IMG/VR virus record: IMGVR_UViG_3300045927_000279
Location: 1 to 38,917 of that record
Strand: one strand, 5' to 3'
Length of the DNA stretch: 38,917 nucleotides
Origin: a virus
Shown here: in pieces, positions 29,081-35,711 of the stretch
How the letters are laid out: each line of letters begins with the position of its first letter
Numbering within the stretch: the stretch's first letter is position 1
Translations under genes and position numbers: made by a program
Notes under the pieces: generated by a model
What the model saw: only the letters and a program-made list of their open reading frames with translations
Told to the model about the DNA's origin: nothing
Databases searched by the model: none

Positions 29081-31092
29081 CACTCGATATGATGGCCGAT
29101 GCCATGGCAGAGACCGACCTCAAGCTTGCCAGCCTGGAGCAAGCCATGCAGGAGCTGCCCGTGAAACTGGACCAGCCAGCCCTCGAACAGGCCCTGCTGG
29201 CGGACATGGACCTGGAGGGGCAGGTGGCCTGTCTGCTCCAGGCTGAGCAGCCGACGCAGTGGACCACAGATAGTGCCCTGGCCTGCCTCAGTGCTGCCTG
29301 GGAGCATCCGCGGCACAAGGCCGTGCTGCTGGCAGCCGCGAGCCGCTGCCGCCTCTCCCCCAGGAGCCTGGAGGAATTGGTCCAGCAGTGGCGCAGTGAG
29401 CAGGCAGACCGTCTCGATTTGGACACCATTGCTGGCGATGTTCTCCTCACGACCCACTACGAGCAGCGGCAGGCAGTGATTCCAGAGGTGCTGCCGGCGG
29501 GCTGTACGCTGCTGGCTGGGGGAGCCAAGGAGGGCAAGTCACTCCTCGGCTACCACCTGGCGGCCTGTGTGGCATCGGGCCAGCCCTTCCTGCAACAGTT
29601 TCCGGTGCAGCAGGGCCACGTGTTGTTTCTCGCGCTGGAGGATGGGGAGCAGCGCGGCCAGGCCAGGCTCGAGATGCAGCGCCAGCAGCTCCAGCTTCAG
29701 CCCCAAGACCTGCATAACGTCGACTTCAAATTCTGGGATTGCCCCAGGCTGGGGGCGGGCTTTGAGCGGTTTATTACGCGGTGGCTGGCGCAGCATCCAG
29801 ACGCCAAACTCATCATTGTCGACATCCTGGAGAAGATCCGGCCCAGAGGCAGAGCCTGGCAGGATCTCTATGCCGAAGGCTACCAGGCCACAGCTCCCCT
29901 CGCCCGCCTGGCCCAGGACAACAATATTGCCCTGCTGGTACTCCACCACTCGACCAAGAACCCCCATGCTGACCCCAGGCTGATGGTCAGTGGTCCCATG
30001 AGCCTGCTCGGTGGCGCGGACAATGCCTGGCTGCTCAAACGCCCGTATGGGGAGGAGGAGGCAGAGCTGATTATTGCTGGCAGAGACATTCCTGAGCAGG
30101 AGTGGTCTCTACGGTTTGCTCAGGGGCTGTGGACCTGGCAGGGGCTCCTGAAGGAGCAGCGGCTGTCCAGGCAGCGCCAAGAGGTGTTGACCGTGCTGGA
30201 GGAGGAGCCTACGGGGCTACGACCGTACCAGCTGGCGCAGGCATTGGGGAAGAATCCCAGCAGCATCCGGAGCCTGCTGCAGAAAATGCGGCAGGATGGG
30301 GAGGTCCTGCTGGAGGAGGGCGTGTATAAGCGTCCTGGTGCCTGCACTGGACCACGATCCAGCGTCCACGCTGTCCACACTGTTGTGGCTGTTGCTGAAC
30401 CCCCAGCGCAGGAGGAGGACCGCGGAGACACGGAGGACCGTGCAGACAGCAGAGACGGTGGAGACGCGGTGGACACGACAGACGCGGTGGACGCCATGGA
30501 CCGCGGAGACACGGAGGACCGTGCAGACAGCAGAGACGGTGGAGACGCGATGGACGCTACGGACAGTGAAGACCGTCCAGACAGTGGAGACACCGCAGAC
30601 AGGGAGGACGCCATGGACCGTCCAGACGCGATGGACGCCATGGACCGCGGAGACACGGAGGACCGTGCAGACAGCAGAGACGGTGGAGACGCGATGGACC
30701 GTCCAGACGCGGTGGACGCCATGGACCGTGCAGACAGCAGAGACCGTGCAGACGGTGTGGACGCGGTGGACGCGACGGGCTGGCGGGCGGATGAGGAAGA
30801 CCCTTTCCTCTCGCCTGAGCCGTACCAGAGCCTGCCGCTGGTGCCAGCGGAGGAGGCGCCGCCTGAGCGGGACCCTCCTGCACAAGCGAACAGTCTCCAG
30901 GAAGGGGACTGGTTCTGGCCCCTGTTACCAGGCGGAGCCAGGCATAGCCCATCGCCCTGGCAAGTCGTGGAGATCGTACGGAGTCCGAATAAGCCGACGC
31001 TGGTCTATGGCCAGGTAGCTACAGGCAAGCTGCATCGCTGGCTTCTGGAGCGGTGCCAGCGGGCAGAACCGCCAGAACGCAAGGAGCCGTAA
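29077..31092 (+). CDS. RecA-fold replication ATPase/helicase (AAA_25, RepA-like) with Asp-x-x tract
   Basis: 671 residues. Walker A GGAKEGKS (148-155), Walker B LIIVDILEK (Asp249), then LLVLHHSTK (sensor-like, about 287-294), as in RepA/DnaB-type phage helicases or loaders. After a winged-helix segment (LRPYQLAQALGKNPSSIRSL, 365-385 region) there is a 40-unit Asp-x-x tract (448-567) and a conserved-looking C-terminal domain ending WQVVEIVRSPNKPTLVYGQV. A leading role in phage replication is inferred from fold and early position. The tract is very acidic with some Arg and may be a disordered linker, DNA mimic or metal-binding region. Confidence 0.85.
   Translation: MTLDMMADAMAETDLKLASLEQAMQELPVKLDQPALEQALLADMDLEGQVACLLQAEQPTQWTTDSALACLSAAWEHPRHKAVLLAAASRCRLSPRSLEELVQQWRSEQADRLDLDTIAGDVLLTTHYEQRQAVIPEVLPAGCTLLAGGAKEGKSLLGYHLAACVASGQPFLQQFPVQQGHVLFLALEDGEQRGQARLEMQRQQLQLQPQDLHNVDFKFWDCPRLGAGFERFITRWLAQHPDAKLIIVDILEKIRPRGRAWQDLYAEGYQATAPLARLAQDNNIALLVLHHSTKNPHADPRLMVSGPMSLLGGADNAWLLKRPYGEEEAELIIAGRDIPEQEWSLRFAQGLWTWQGLLKEQRLSRQRQEVLTVLEEEPTGLRPYQLAQALGKNPSSIRSLLQKMRQDGEVLLEEGVYKRPGACTGPRSSVHAVHTVVAVAEPPAQEEDRGDTEDRADSRDGGDAVDTTDAVDAMDRGDTEDRADSRDGGDAMDATDSEDRPDSGDTADREDAMDRPDAMDAMDRGDTEDRADSRDGGDAMDRPDAVDAMDRADSRDRADGVDAVDATGWRADEEDPFLSPEPYQSLPLVPAEEAPPERDPPAQANSLQEGDWFWPLLPGGARHSPSPWQVVEIVRSPNKPTLVYGQVATGKLHRWLLERCQRAEPPERKEP
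30418..30777. repeat. 9-bp GAC-phase tandem repeat (40 Asp-x-x units)
   Basis: GAC recurs every 9 bases without interruption for 40 units, coding Asp-x-x. Higher order: a block DRGDTEDRADSRDGGDA occurs three times (from 30418, 30499 and 30643), identical at the protein level apart from the final Val/Met. The frame is open on other strands too, but those readings are by-products. Confidence 0.93.
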
Positions 31093-31370
31093 TGTTTGAG
31101 AAACCGTACAATGCTGCAATCTATGAGAGCGCGGAGCGTTGTTGTCAATGTAATCGGAGGATTGTACGGCTTGCGCCGCCGTACGAAGGCCATTGGGAGT
31201 TCTATTGCCTGGTTTGTCGGGCGCTTGTAACGCCGGCACGCCGCGCTCAAGCGCTCATGGAGCGCCTTCCGGTGGAGCATCCCGGCGCCGTCGGCATAGT
31301 TGTTGCCGTTCCGTTTGAGCTACCTATCCCATGGGAGCGCCCGGCGCCTGAGGAGGAGCCATCGCCATGA
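31092..31370 (+). CDS. Zinc-ribbon early protein
   Basis: 92 residues from ATG 31092 (TAATG with the ATPase stop; AAGGAG just upstream). CCQCNRRIV ... FYCLVCRALV gives a two-knuckle zinc ribbon (about residues 13-47), followed by a proline-rich tail (VPFELPIPWERPAPEEEPSP). Coupled to the ATPase gene. Role unknown. Confidence 0.75.
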   Translation: MFEKPYNAAIYESAERCCQCNRRIVRLAPPYEGHWEFYCLVCRALVTPARRAQALMERLPVEHPGAVGIVVAVPFELPIPWERPAPEEEPSP

Positions 31371-31606
31371 CATTGCCCCGCATAAAGACTCGACGACAAT
31401 ACCGCCGCTGGTGCCATCTCGTGGATGGCCTGGATCGCGAGCGCCAGATTCCGCTCCTGGGACCCTGGTTGGTCCTGACCATCAATCCCTGGTGGTATAC
31501 GCTGGATCTGGCCGGTTGGTGGCTGCTTGCCAAGGCTCGCCATCCTAGGAGCCTGCGTCAGGGCTGGTTCGCTGGCCGCTTACGGAAAGAGGAGTCCCAA
31601 TCATGA
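31367..31606 (+). CDS. Small early protein, possibly membrane-associated
   Basis: 79 residues, joined to the gene before by ATGA and by ATGA to the nuclease after. Basic N-terminus (LPRIKTRRQYRRWCHLVDG), then a tryptophan-rich hydrophobic stretch (LVLTINPWWYTLDLAGWWLL) and a basic end. It may attach to membrane or DNA. Not recognised. Confidence 0.65.
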   Translation: MTLPRIKTRRQYRRWCHLVDGLDRERQIPLLGPWLVLTINPWWYTLDLAGWWLLAKARHPRSLRQGWFAGRLRKEESQS

Positions 31607-31995
31607 GGAAATCGATTCCATTTCCCAGCAGCCAGGCAGTCTGGGATGACTCCGAGACCATCTTGTTGGAACAAGTCCGAGATCTCGCCAGGCGTACCCA
31701 CTGGCGCACCTACCACACCTTGAGGTCTCCAGGTTCTGAGCAGGGCTTTCCTGATTTGGTGCTCTTGCGGGAAGGATCAGCAGGAGTCGAGTGCCTCATT
31801 GTGGAACTGAAATCTGCCCGCGGCACCCCGACGACCGAGCAGGCGGCCTGGCTGCGGGACTTTAGCCTGGTGCCAGGGGTGGAGACCGCGGTCTGGCGTC
31901 CTACCGATTGGCCGCAGATTGTGGAGCGGCTGACTAGGCCCAGGTTGAGCCTGCCGCAGCAAGGAGGGCCATCCCATGCCCCGCGCCTTGCCTGA
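31603..31995 (+). CDS. VRR-NUC domain nuclease
   Basis: 130 residues. VRR-NUC/PD-(D/E)xK motifs: GFPDLVLLREG with Asp51, LIVELKSARGTPTTEQAAWL with Glu68-Leu-Lys70 and Gln80, then a helical end. Phage VRR-NUC proteins are structure-specific endonucleases used in recombination or DNA processing. Stands alone, as usual in phages. Coupled by ATGA to the gene before; overlaps the next gene by 20 bases. Confidence 0.88.
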   Translation: MRKSIPFPSSQAVWDDSETILLEQVRDLARRTHWRTYHTLRSPGSEQGFPDLVLLREGSAGVECLIVELKSARGTPTTEQAAWLRDFSLVPGVETAVWRPTDWPQIVERLTRPRLSLPQQGGPSHAPRLA

Positions 31996-32230
31996 CCTGA
32001 CCGGCCAGACCTTTGGCAAGCTGACGGTCCTGGAGCCTATGGAGCATGGCGACAGGGGCCACAGACGCTACCTGGTGCAATGCGCCTGTGGCTCTGGCCC
32101 CAGAGTCGTGCTGGCGTCGGCACTGCTCCGTGGCCATACCAAGTCGTGCGGCTGTCTGGTGCAAGAGCACCTGCAGCGGATGAAACAATCCTTTGGGCGC
32201 TTTCGGCGCCATCCGCAGGGCAACGTGTAG
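31976..32230 (+). CDS. Zinc-motif DNA-binding protein (homing-endonuclease N-domain-like)
   Basis: 84 residues: DLTGQTFGKLTVLEPMEHGD, then YLVQCACGSGPRVVLASALL, RGHTKSCGCL. The 'LTGxxFGxLTVL ... CxCG ... SCGCL' pattern is found at the N-terminus of HNH/AP2 phage homing endonucleases and in stand-alone short proteins. No nuclease domain follows here, so it is a DNA-binding stub or an intact small variant. Confidence 0.78.
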   Translation: MPRALPDLTGQTFGKLTVLEPMEHGDRGHRRYLVQCACGSGPRVVLASALLRGHTKSCGCLVQEHLQRMKQSFGRFRRHPQGNV

Positions 32231-32256
32231 AAGTGTAGAAGTGTGGAAGTGTGGAC
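32225..32256. repeat. 8-bp tandem repeat, four copies
   Basis: GTGTAGAA twice, then GTGTGGAA and GTGTGGAC, immediately after the zinc-motif gene stop region and 18 bases before the next start. May be replication slippage or a small binding array. Confidence 0.75.
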
Positions 32257-32274
32257 ACCGCAAGCGAGGTGACG

Positions 32275-32565
32275 ATGATCGAGCATGCACGTACGACACC
32301 AGCAGGGCGAGCGTTAGGCTTCGCACTCGTCCAGCTGACGAACCCCACGATCTTTCGTTTGAGCCTGGAAGGCGAGCCCGACACGCGCTGCAAGAGCTGC
32401 GCCTTGACGCTGGGCACCGTCCCCAACGGCTGTCCCCAGACCATGATGGACGCCTTCAAGGCCGTCATCCCAAGGACCTCCAGGAAAAGTATTGTGGCGG
32501 GTGCCAGGCCTGGCACAGTGCATGGAAAGGATCGCCATGGAACACCTGAAAGCCAAGGCGGGTGA
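32275..32565 (+). CDS. Zinc-binding small protein, possibly frameshifted
   Basis: 96 residues from ATG 32275 (GAGGTG upstream). The N-terminal half is credible: LTNPTIFRLSLEGEPDTRCK, CKSCALTLGTVPNGC, QTMMDAFKAV. After about residue 62 the frame turns to basic low-complexity sequence. The -1 frame instead reads KDLQEKYCGGCQAWHSAWKG and stops at 32549, which places the second CxxC pair of a zinc-ribbon and gives a shorter overlap with the next gene. Either a natural frameshift mutation, an assembly indel, or programmed shift. Confidence 0.6.
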   Translation: MIEHARTTPAGRALGFALVQLTNPTIFRLSLEGEPDTRCKSCALTLGTVPNGCPQTMMDAFKAVIPRTSRKSIVAGARPGTVHGKDRHGTPESQGG

Positions 32566-32854
32566 TGTCCTGGTCCAGGCCTTCAGCCCCTTGCCCCAGC
32601 GGCTGGAGGGTAAAGGCTTTTACTGCGAGCAGCAGCCCAGCCAGACCAAAACGGTGCGTTACGTGGTGAAACGGAAGGAGGATGACACCATCCTGGGCCA
32701 CATTGCCTGGAAAGGCGCGTGGAACGGCTATGCCTTTTTCAGCACGCATGACGCAACGTACCAGCATCGCTGCCTGGGTGAGCTGGCAGAGATCCTGGAC
32801 TACCTGAGCAAACGCCAGCGGCGTGTCGTGGCCCCAGCCAGGAGGCAGGGATGA
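32537..32854 (+). CDS. Early protein, function unknown
   Basis: 105 residues from ATG 32537 (AAAGGA upstream): MEHLKAKAGDVLVQAFSPLP, with a beta-rich core (RYVVKRKEDDTILGHIAWKG, GYAFFSTHDATYQHRCLGEL) and a helical basic end. Mixed alpha/beta with many Lys/Arg. Not recognised. Coupled by ATGA to the gene that follows. Confidence 0.7.
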   Translation: MEHLKAKAGDVLVQAFSPLPQRLEGKGFYCEQQPSQTKTVRYVVKRKEDDTILGHIAWKGAWNGYAFFSTHDATYQHRCLGELAEILDYLSKRQRRVVAPARRQG

Positions 32855-33261
32855 GAAACACTCGACCATTGGATAATCCTCATATCCAGGAAGCATTAGA
32901 CCTCTTTAACATCCTCTGTGAGAGGTATGACCTGGCTGGTGCAGTGACCTTTATCGACGCCAAGGAGATGGGCTTTAGCTACCATCTCCCGGCTACCTGG
33001 AATGGCCTGGTCGATGACGAGACGACGCCGCTTGGCTTTCGTATCCGTATCAAGCAAGAGGATCTCGGACGCGAGCGGGCTGAGCAGTTTGCAGTAGGGA
33101 CTACCTGGGTTTTTGGAGCCTTAATAGATTTTGGCGAACAAACCAGGCTCTGGGGGAAAGACCTGTGGAAGATCCTGGCATCAACCGGGATGAAGATCAC
33201 GCGCCGGCCCTTCGGCGGCCAGCCGCTGCCGCGGCTCACCAGCCAACCGCCCCGTCGCTGA
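32851..33261 (+). CDS. Early protein, function unknown
   Basis: 136 residues, MRNTRPLDNPHIQEALDLFN then ILCERYDLAGAVTFIDAKEM, FSYHLPATWNGLVDDETTPL, LGFRIRIKQEDLG. The sequence suggests a compact alpha/beta fold with an Arg/Pro-rich tail. Joined by ATGA to the gene before. Not recognised. Confidence 0.72.
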   Translation: MRNTRPLDNPHIQEALDLFNILCERYDLAGAVTFIDAKEMGFSYHLPATWNGLVDDETTPLGFRIRIKQEDLGRERAEQFAVGTTWVFGALIDFGEQTRLWGKDLWKILASTGMKITRRPFGGQPLPRLTSQPPRR

Positions 33262-33283
33262 TCGCGCCAGCTAGGAGGCAGTG

Positions 33284-33562
33284 ATGAACCATCTTGAGGT
33301 GATCGAGGATGCGCTGAGTGCTCTGGAGATCTGTCTGTATAGCCATGGCCCTGCCTGTGTCTGTACATCCTGTACGGCCTCTCGCCAGGCGACAGCCCTG
33401 CTGCCCCGGCTGGCGCACGTCCTCAGCATCTTGGCGGCGTGGAGCGATGACGCGGAGGGCGAACCGTATCTGGCGCAGGATCTCGGGATGCTGCTGACGC
33501 TGCTCGAGGAGGGGAGCACGACATGCCTGACAGCCGCAACACCGAGGGAGAAGACGCGATGA
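33284..33562 (+). CDS. Cys-containing early protein, paralogue of 34164 gene
   Basis: 92 residues from ATG 33284 (AGGAGG upstream). MNHLEVIEDALSALEICLYS, HGPACVCTSC, then LLPRLAHVLSILAAWSDDAE. It shares with the gene at 34164 the pattern DDALxALxxCLxxHGPACVC and LLPRLAHVL, so the two are paralogues. CxCxxC may bind metal. Coupled to the next gene by ATGA. Not recognised. Confidence 0.75.
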   Translation: MNHLEVIEDALSALEICLYSHGPACVCTSCTASRQATALLPRLAHVLSILAAWSDDAEGEPYLAQDLGMLLTLLEEGSTTCLTAATPREKTR

Positions 33563-33696
33563 AACGCCTCTGGGGCATCCGGCATCTGCGCTACTGCTGG
33601 CACAGAGCAGCCTTGTGGCTGCTGATCGGCCCTGCTGGTGGGCTGGATCTGCATGACAGGTTGTCTTTGCAACGTCTGTGGGAGGGTGACATCTGA
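33559..33696 (+). CDS. 45-residue Trp-rich small protein
   Basis: MKRLWGIRHLRYCWHRAALW then LLIGPAGGLDLHDRLSLQRL and WEGDI. ATG overlaps the preceding stop as ATGA. Its end, an 'aromatic-x-Gly-Asp/Glu' tail after a helix, is seen in short conserved early phage proteins of unknown role. A GGAGGG near its 3' end (33681-33686) serves the next gene. Confidence 0.6.
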   Translation: MKRLWGIRHLRYCWHRAALWLLIGPAGGLDLHDRLSLQRLWEGDI

Positions 33697-33965
33697 CAAA
33701 GCTGCACTGCCCAGATGCCGGACTTTACAGCAGGGGTAAAGATGTAAAAGTCTGCCTGGGCTGTGGAGCGCTCTGGACCCCAGAGGCCGGCTGGCAGGCA
33801 CAGACGATCCGGTATTGTGCTCCTGGCCTGCACCGCTGGAGCCAGAGCCTCCCCAGGCAATGCCTGCACTGCCCGCAGGTGGAGCCTGGGGCAGGAGAGA
33901 GACGACAGTATGCCAGGAGGCCGTCGATGCAGACGCTGGAAAATACAGGGCGCAGACTGTGGTAG
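33693..33965 (+). CDS. Zinc-ribbon protein apparently starting at CTG
   Basis: 90 codons from CTG 33693: LTKLHCPDAGLYSRGKDVKV, CLGCGALWTP, RYCAPGLHRW, CLHCPQVEPG. Cys6, 21, 24, 42, 57 and 60 fit two zinc knuckles. There is no in-frame ATG, GTG or TTG between the upstream stop (33687) and the first Cys pair. A strong GGAGGG lies 6 bases before CTG, and CTGA overlaps the preceding stop exactly as ATGA does elsewhere. Ends at TAG 33965. Confidence 0.6.
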   Translation: MTKLHCPDAGLYSRGKDVKVCLGCGALWTPEAGWQAQTIRYCAPGLHRWSQSLPRQCLHCPQVEPGAGERRQYARRPSMQTLENTGRRLW

Positions 33966-34189
33966 ACCGTGCCAGGCTGCGTGCCTATCGTAAGCGCCTG
34001 GGCCTCACACAGCAGCAGCTGGCTGAGGCCATAGGAGCCTACCAGCAAGATATTTCGGCGTTGGAGTGTGGCCGCTCGACCGAGGTGAAAACGGCGCGGC
34101 TGGCCCGCCTGGCGGCGGCGCTAGGCGTGCCGATGGAGCGGCTGCTGCAGCGAGAGAGGATGCATGAGCCCCCTCGACGTCCTCGATGA
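33959..34189 (+). CDS. Small XRE-family HTH protein
   Basis: 76 residues from GTG 33959 (overlaps the previous stop); longer starts are possible at ATG 33860 or TTG 33815. HTH: ARLRAYRKRLGLTQQQLAEA, then AYQQDISALECGRSTEVKTA and LARLAAALGVPMERLLQRE. This is a complete XRE domain with little else. A third or fourth XRE regulator in the genome, in the late part of the early operon; may be an antirepressor-linked or late regulator. Confidence 0.78.
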   Translation: MVDRARLRAYRKRLGLTQQQLAEAIGAYQQDISALECGRSTEVKTARLARLAAALGVPMERLLQRERMHEPPRRPR

Positions 34190-34598
34190 CGCTCTGATTG
34201 CCCTGGCCGTCTGCCTCCACGACCACGGCCCGGCGTGCGTCTGTGCGCCGTGTAGGGCGCTGCAGGCCTCGCAGGCGCTGCTGCCCCGACTGGCGCATGT
34301 GCTGGCGATTCTGGAGGGCTGGAGCGATGACGCGGGAGGAGGACACCCCCCATGCAGAAGAATCGCCCCCGTAATCTGCTGTCCCGCCTCCCGAAGCCCT
34401 AAGCATGCCGCCGTGTGCGGCTGTCGTTGTCGTCCAGCCCGCGCCAGCCGTGCCGATCGAACACGACGCGCCCGCCCGGATCGTCCGCGCGGTGCGTGGC
34501 GCAGCCGCAGCAGTGCAGGCAGAGGCCGGTGTTCTCCCTGTGGGTCTCCCAACAGAGGAAGTCCACATGCTGCGCGTGCTGGCACCGGTCGCAGGTAA
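34164..34598 (+). CDS. Paralogue of 33284 gene with divergent, overlapping tail
   Basis: 144 residues from ATG 34164 (GAGAGAGGA upstream). The first 60 residues are homologous to 33284-33562 (LDVLDDALIALAVCLHDHGP, ACVCAPC, LLPRLAHVLAILEGWSDDA). The rest is Arg/Ser/Pro-rich and lies antisense to the convergent gene at 34399-34626, so it is probably a read-through tail. A 16-codon ORF at 34352-34402 inside the region has its own AGGAGG. The start is trustworthy; the true end is not. Confidence 0.55.
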   Translation: MSPLDVLDDALIALAVCLHDHGPACVCAPCRALQASQALLPRLAHVLAILEGWSDDAGGGHPPCRRIAPVICCPASRSPKHAAVCGCRCRPARASRADRTRRARPDRPRGAWRSRSSAGRGRCSPCGSPNRGSPHAARAGTGRR

Positions 34599-34626
34599 AA
34601 TGCACGGGGATCTCCCGCAGGCTCAT
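34399..34626 (-). CDS. Zinc-ribbon small protein at the end of the late strand
   Basis: 75 residues from ATG 34626, which overlaps the previous stop as ATGA: MSLREIPVHFTCDRCQHAQH, VDFLCWETHR, LCLHCCGCATHRADDPG. Cys12/15 with Cys25, and Cys37/40/42 nearby give at least one zinc site. The 3' half lies opposite the tail of the convergent plus-strand gene. Not recognised; one of several small Cys-rich genes in this cluster. Confidence 0.65.
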   Translation of the reverse strand: MSLREIPVHFTCDRCQHAQHVDFLCWETHRENTGLCLHCCGCATHRADDPGGRVVFDRHGWRGLDDNDSRTRRHA

Positions 34627-34835
34627 AATGCCTCCGCAATCAAGAGCGCCAATTCGTCTAAGTGCTCCCAACACAGTCGCAGGCAGCCGCCCGTACGCGT
34701 CAACACCCCCTGCGGGAACGGCAGGTCGTGCTCCCACAGCACGACGTAGAGCGTCGCGTGCGGCGTCTCGCGGTCCAGCGGGCAGACCATGCAGAGCTGG
34801 GCATGCCCCCCGGCTTCGATGCCCACGGTGAGCAT
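34623..34835 (-). CDS. Small Cys-containing protein
   Basis: 70 residues: MLTVGIEAGGHAQLCMVCPL, then HATLYVVLWEHDLPFPQGVL and LRLCWEHLDELALLIAEAL. A CxxC pair with a later Cys-Trp-Glu-His may bind zinc. It begins one base from the gene before and ends in ATGA. Not recognised. Confidence 0.6.
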   Translation of the reverse strand: MLTVGIEAGGHAQLCMVCPLDRETPHATLYVVLWEHDLPFPQGVLTRTGGCLRLCWEHLDELALLIAEAL

Positions 34836-35036
34836 CTAGAGGTCCTCCGGCCGGAAAGGGCAATCCAGCGCGCAATAGTCCGATACCCAGTACCGACACC
34901 CCCCATTGCTATAGCCACACTGATCGCGTAAGTAGGCCATGGCCTCGGCCTCCGTGCTGTCCGGGTCCAGTTGCGCCCGCATCCAGGCCAGCTCTTCGTG
35001 CAGCCGATGCGCCAGGAAACGTGCCACGTGATCCAT
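34836..35036 (-). CDS. Small Cys-rich protein
   Basis: 66 residues from ATG 35036 (ATGA with the lipoprotein stop): MDHVARFLAHRLHEELAWMR, then YLRDQCGYSNGGCRYWVSDY, CALDCPFRPEDL. Four Cys in CX(6)C ... CX(3)C spacing. Helical N-terminus. Not recognised; cluster with the other small genes after the fibre. Confidence 0.6.
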   Translation of the reverse strand: MDHVARFLAHRLHEELAWMRAQLDPDSTEAEAMAYLRDQCGYSNGGCRYWVSDYCALDCPFRPEDL

Positions 35037-35260
35037 CAGGGTTGCTCCCGCACCGGGCACTCGATGACCAACACCCCGCCGCCGTGCGCGCGCTTCAGCC
35101 CCACGACAATCGTGGGGCCCCTGGGGCACGGGGCAATGTGCGCCACCTCGGCCATACGGCGCAGTTGGTCCTCGCTGACGTGGTAGGTGTGGCGGGTGGG
35201 ACCATGGCACCCGAGAAGTACGGGACTCGCCAGCAGCCCCAGCCCCAGCAGCCGCAGCAT
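35036..35260 (-). CDS. Small lipoprotein (possible spanin-like)
   Basis: 74 residues from ATG 35260 (AAGGAG upstream). Signal peptide with lipobox LLGC (MLRLLGLGLLASPVLLGCHG), then TYHVSEDQLRRMAEVAH and a Cys near the end. Small late lipoproteins can be outer-membrane spanins, but this lacks proline-richness and an embedded i-spanin partner is not seen. Alternative: exclusion or lysogen lipoprotein. Confidence 0.65.
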   Translation of the reverse strand: MLRLLGLGLLASPVLLGCHGPTRHTYHVSEDQLRRMAEVAHIAPCPRGPTIVVGLKRAHGGGVLVIECPVREQP

Positions 35261-35271
35261 GGCGTGACTCC

Positions 35272-35529
35272 TTACAAAATAAGCTTATACATATTGGTCG
35301 AATGCCCGGTTGCCATGAAATTCACGATGGCTTCGACGCTCGCTACCGCGTCCTGCAAGGTGGGCAGGTCGATGTCATCGTTGGGCGGCGCAAAGTCCTC
35401 CGGCGTGAGCGTCGTCGAATAGCCCAGCGCATCATACTGCTGCCTGAGCGCCTGGAGCTGGTTGAGTACGTTCAGGTAGCCGGTCACGGTTTCGCGGTAC
35501 CTACTAATCCAAGCAGCATCCTGTGCCAC
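35272..35529 (-). CDS. Conserved small protein after the tail fibre
   Basis: 85 residues from GTG 35529 (GGAGGGG upstream): ISRYRETVTGYLNVLNQLQA, LRQQYDALGYSTTLTPEDF, then LQDAVASVEAIVNFMATGH and TNMYKLIL. The pattern 'LRxxYDALGYxTTLTxEDF ... AVxSVEAIxxxMxxGHxTNxYKL' is a short phage protein often found beside tail fibres in siphophages. Helical, function unknown. Confidence 0.8.
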   Translation of the reverse strand: MAQDAAWISRYRETVTGYLNVLNQLQALRQQYDALGYSTTLTPEDFAPPNDDIDLPTLQDAVASVEAIVNFMATGHSTNMYKLIL

Positions 35530-35586
35530 GCTCCCCCTCCTCTCTGCGGGGCCGGATACCCCCCGCCTGCAAGTCGATCACAGATC

Positions 35587-35680
35587 GCCTCGTGAAACCC
35601 AAGGTCTCTGACCTTGGGAGATGTTGGGGGACATGCCCCTCCATCTAGTGGCAAGCCCCTGGATTTATCCATGGGGTCAC
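35587..35680 (+). mobile_element. Non-autonomous palindrome-ended element, short copy
   Basis: 94 bases between the tail-fibre stop and the next gene. GCCTCGTGAAACCC precedes a perfect 9-base stem CCCAAGGTC/GACCTTGGG (35598-35618). Then GATGTTGGGGGACATGCCC, CCATCTAGTGGCAA and a second hairpin ending GGGGTC. Both ends match the long copy (15820-16223, opposite strand), so this is an internally deleted version. Confidence 0.6.
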
Positions 35681-35711
35681 GCTGACCTCCCGTCATGCCC
35701 GCTCCTCCCTT

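Noticed and set aside
30418-30777. CRISPR-like repetition
   Set aside because: Units are 9 bp, in phase with codons and without unique spacers.
30217-30885. Antisense reading of the Asp-x-x tract (Val/His/Arg repeats)
   Set aside because: The 9-bp periodicity keeps several frames open automatically; no start signal on the minus strand.
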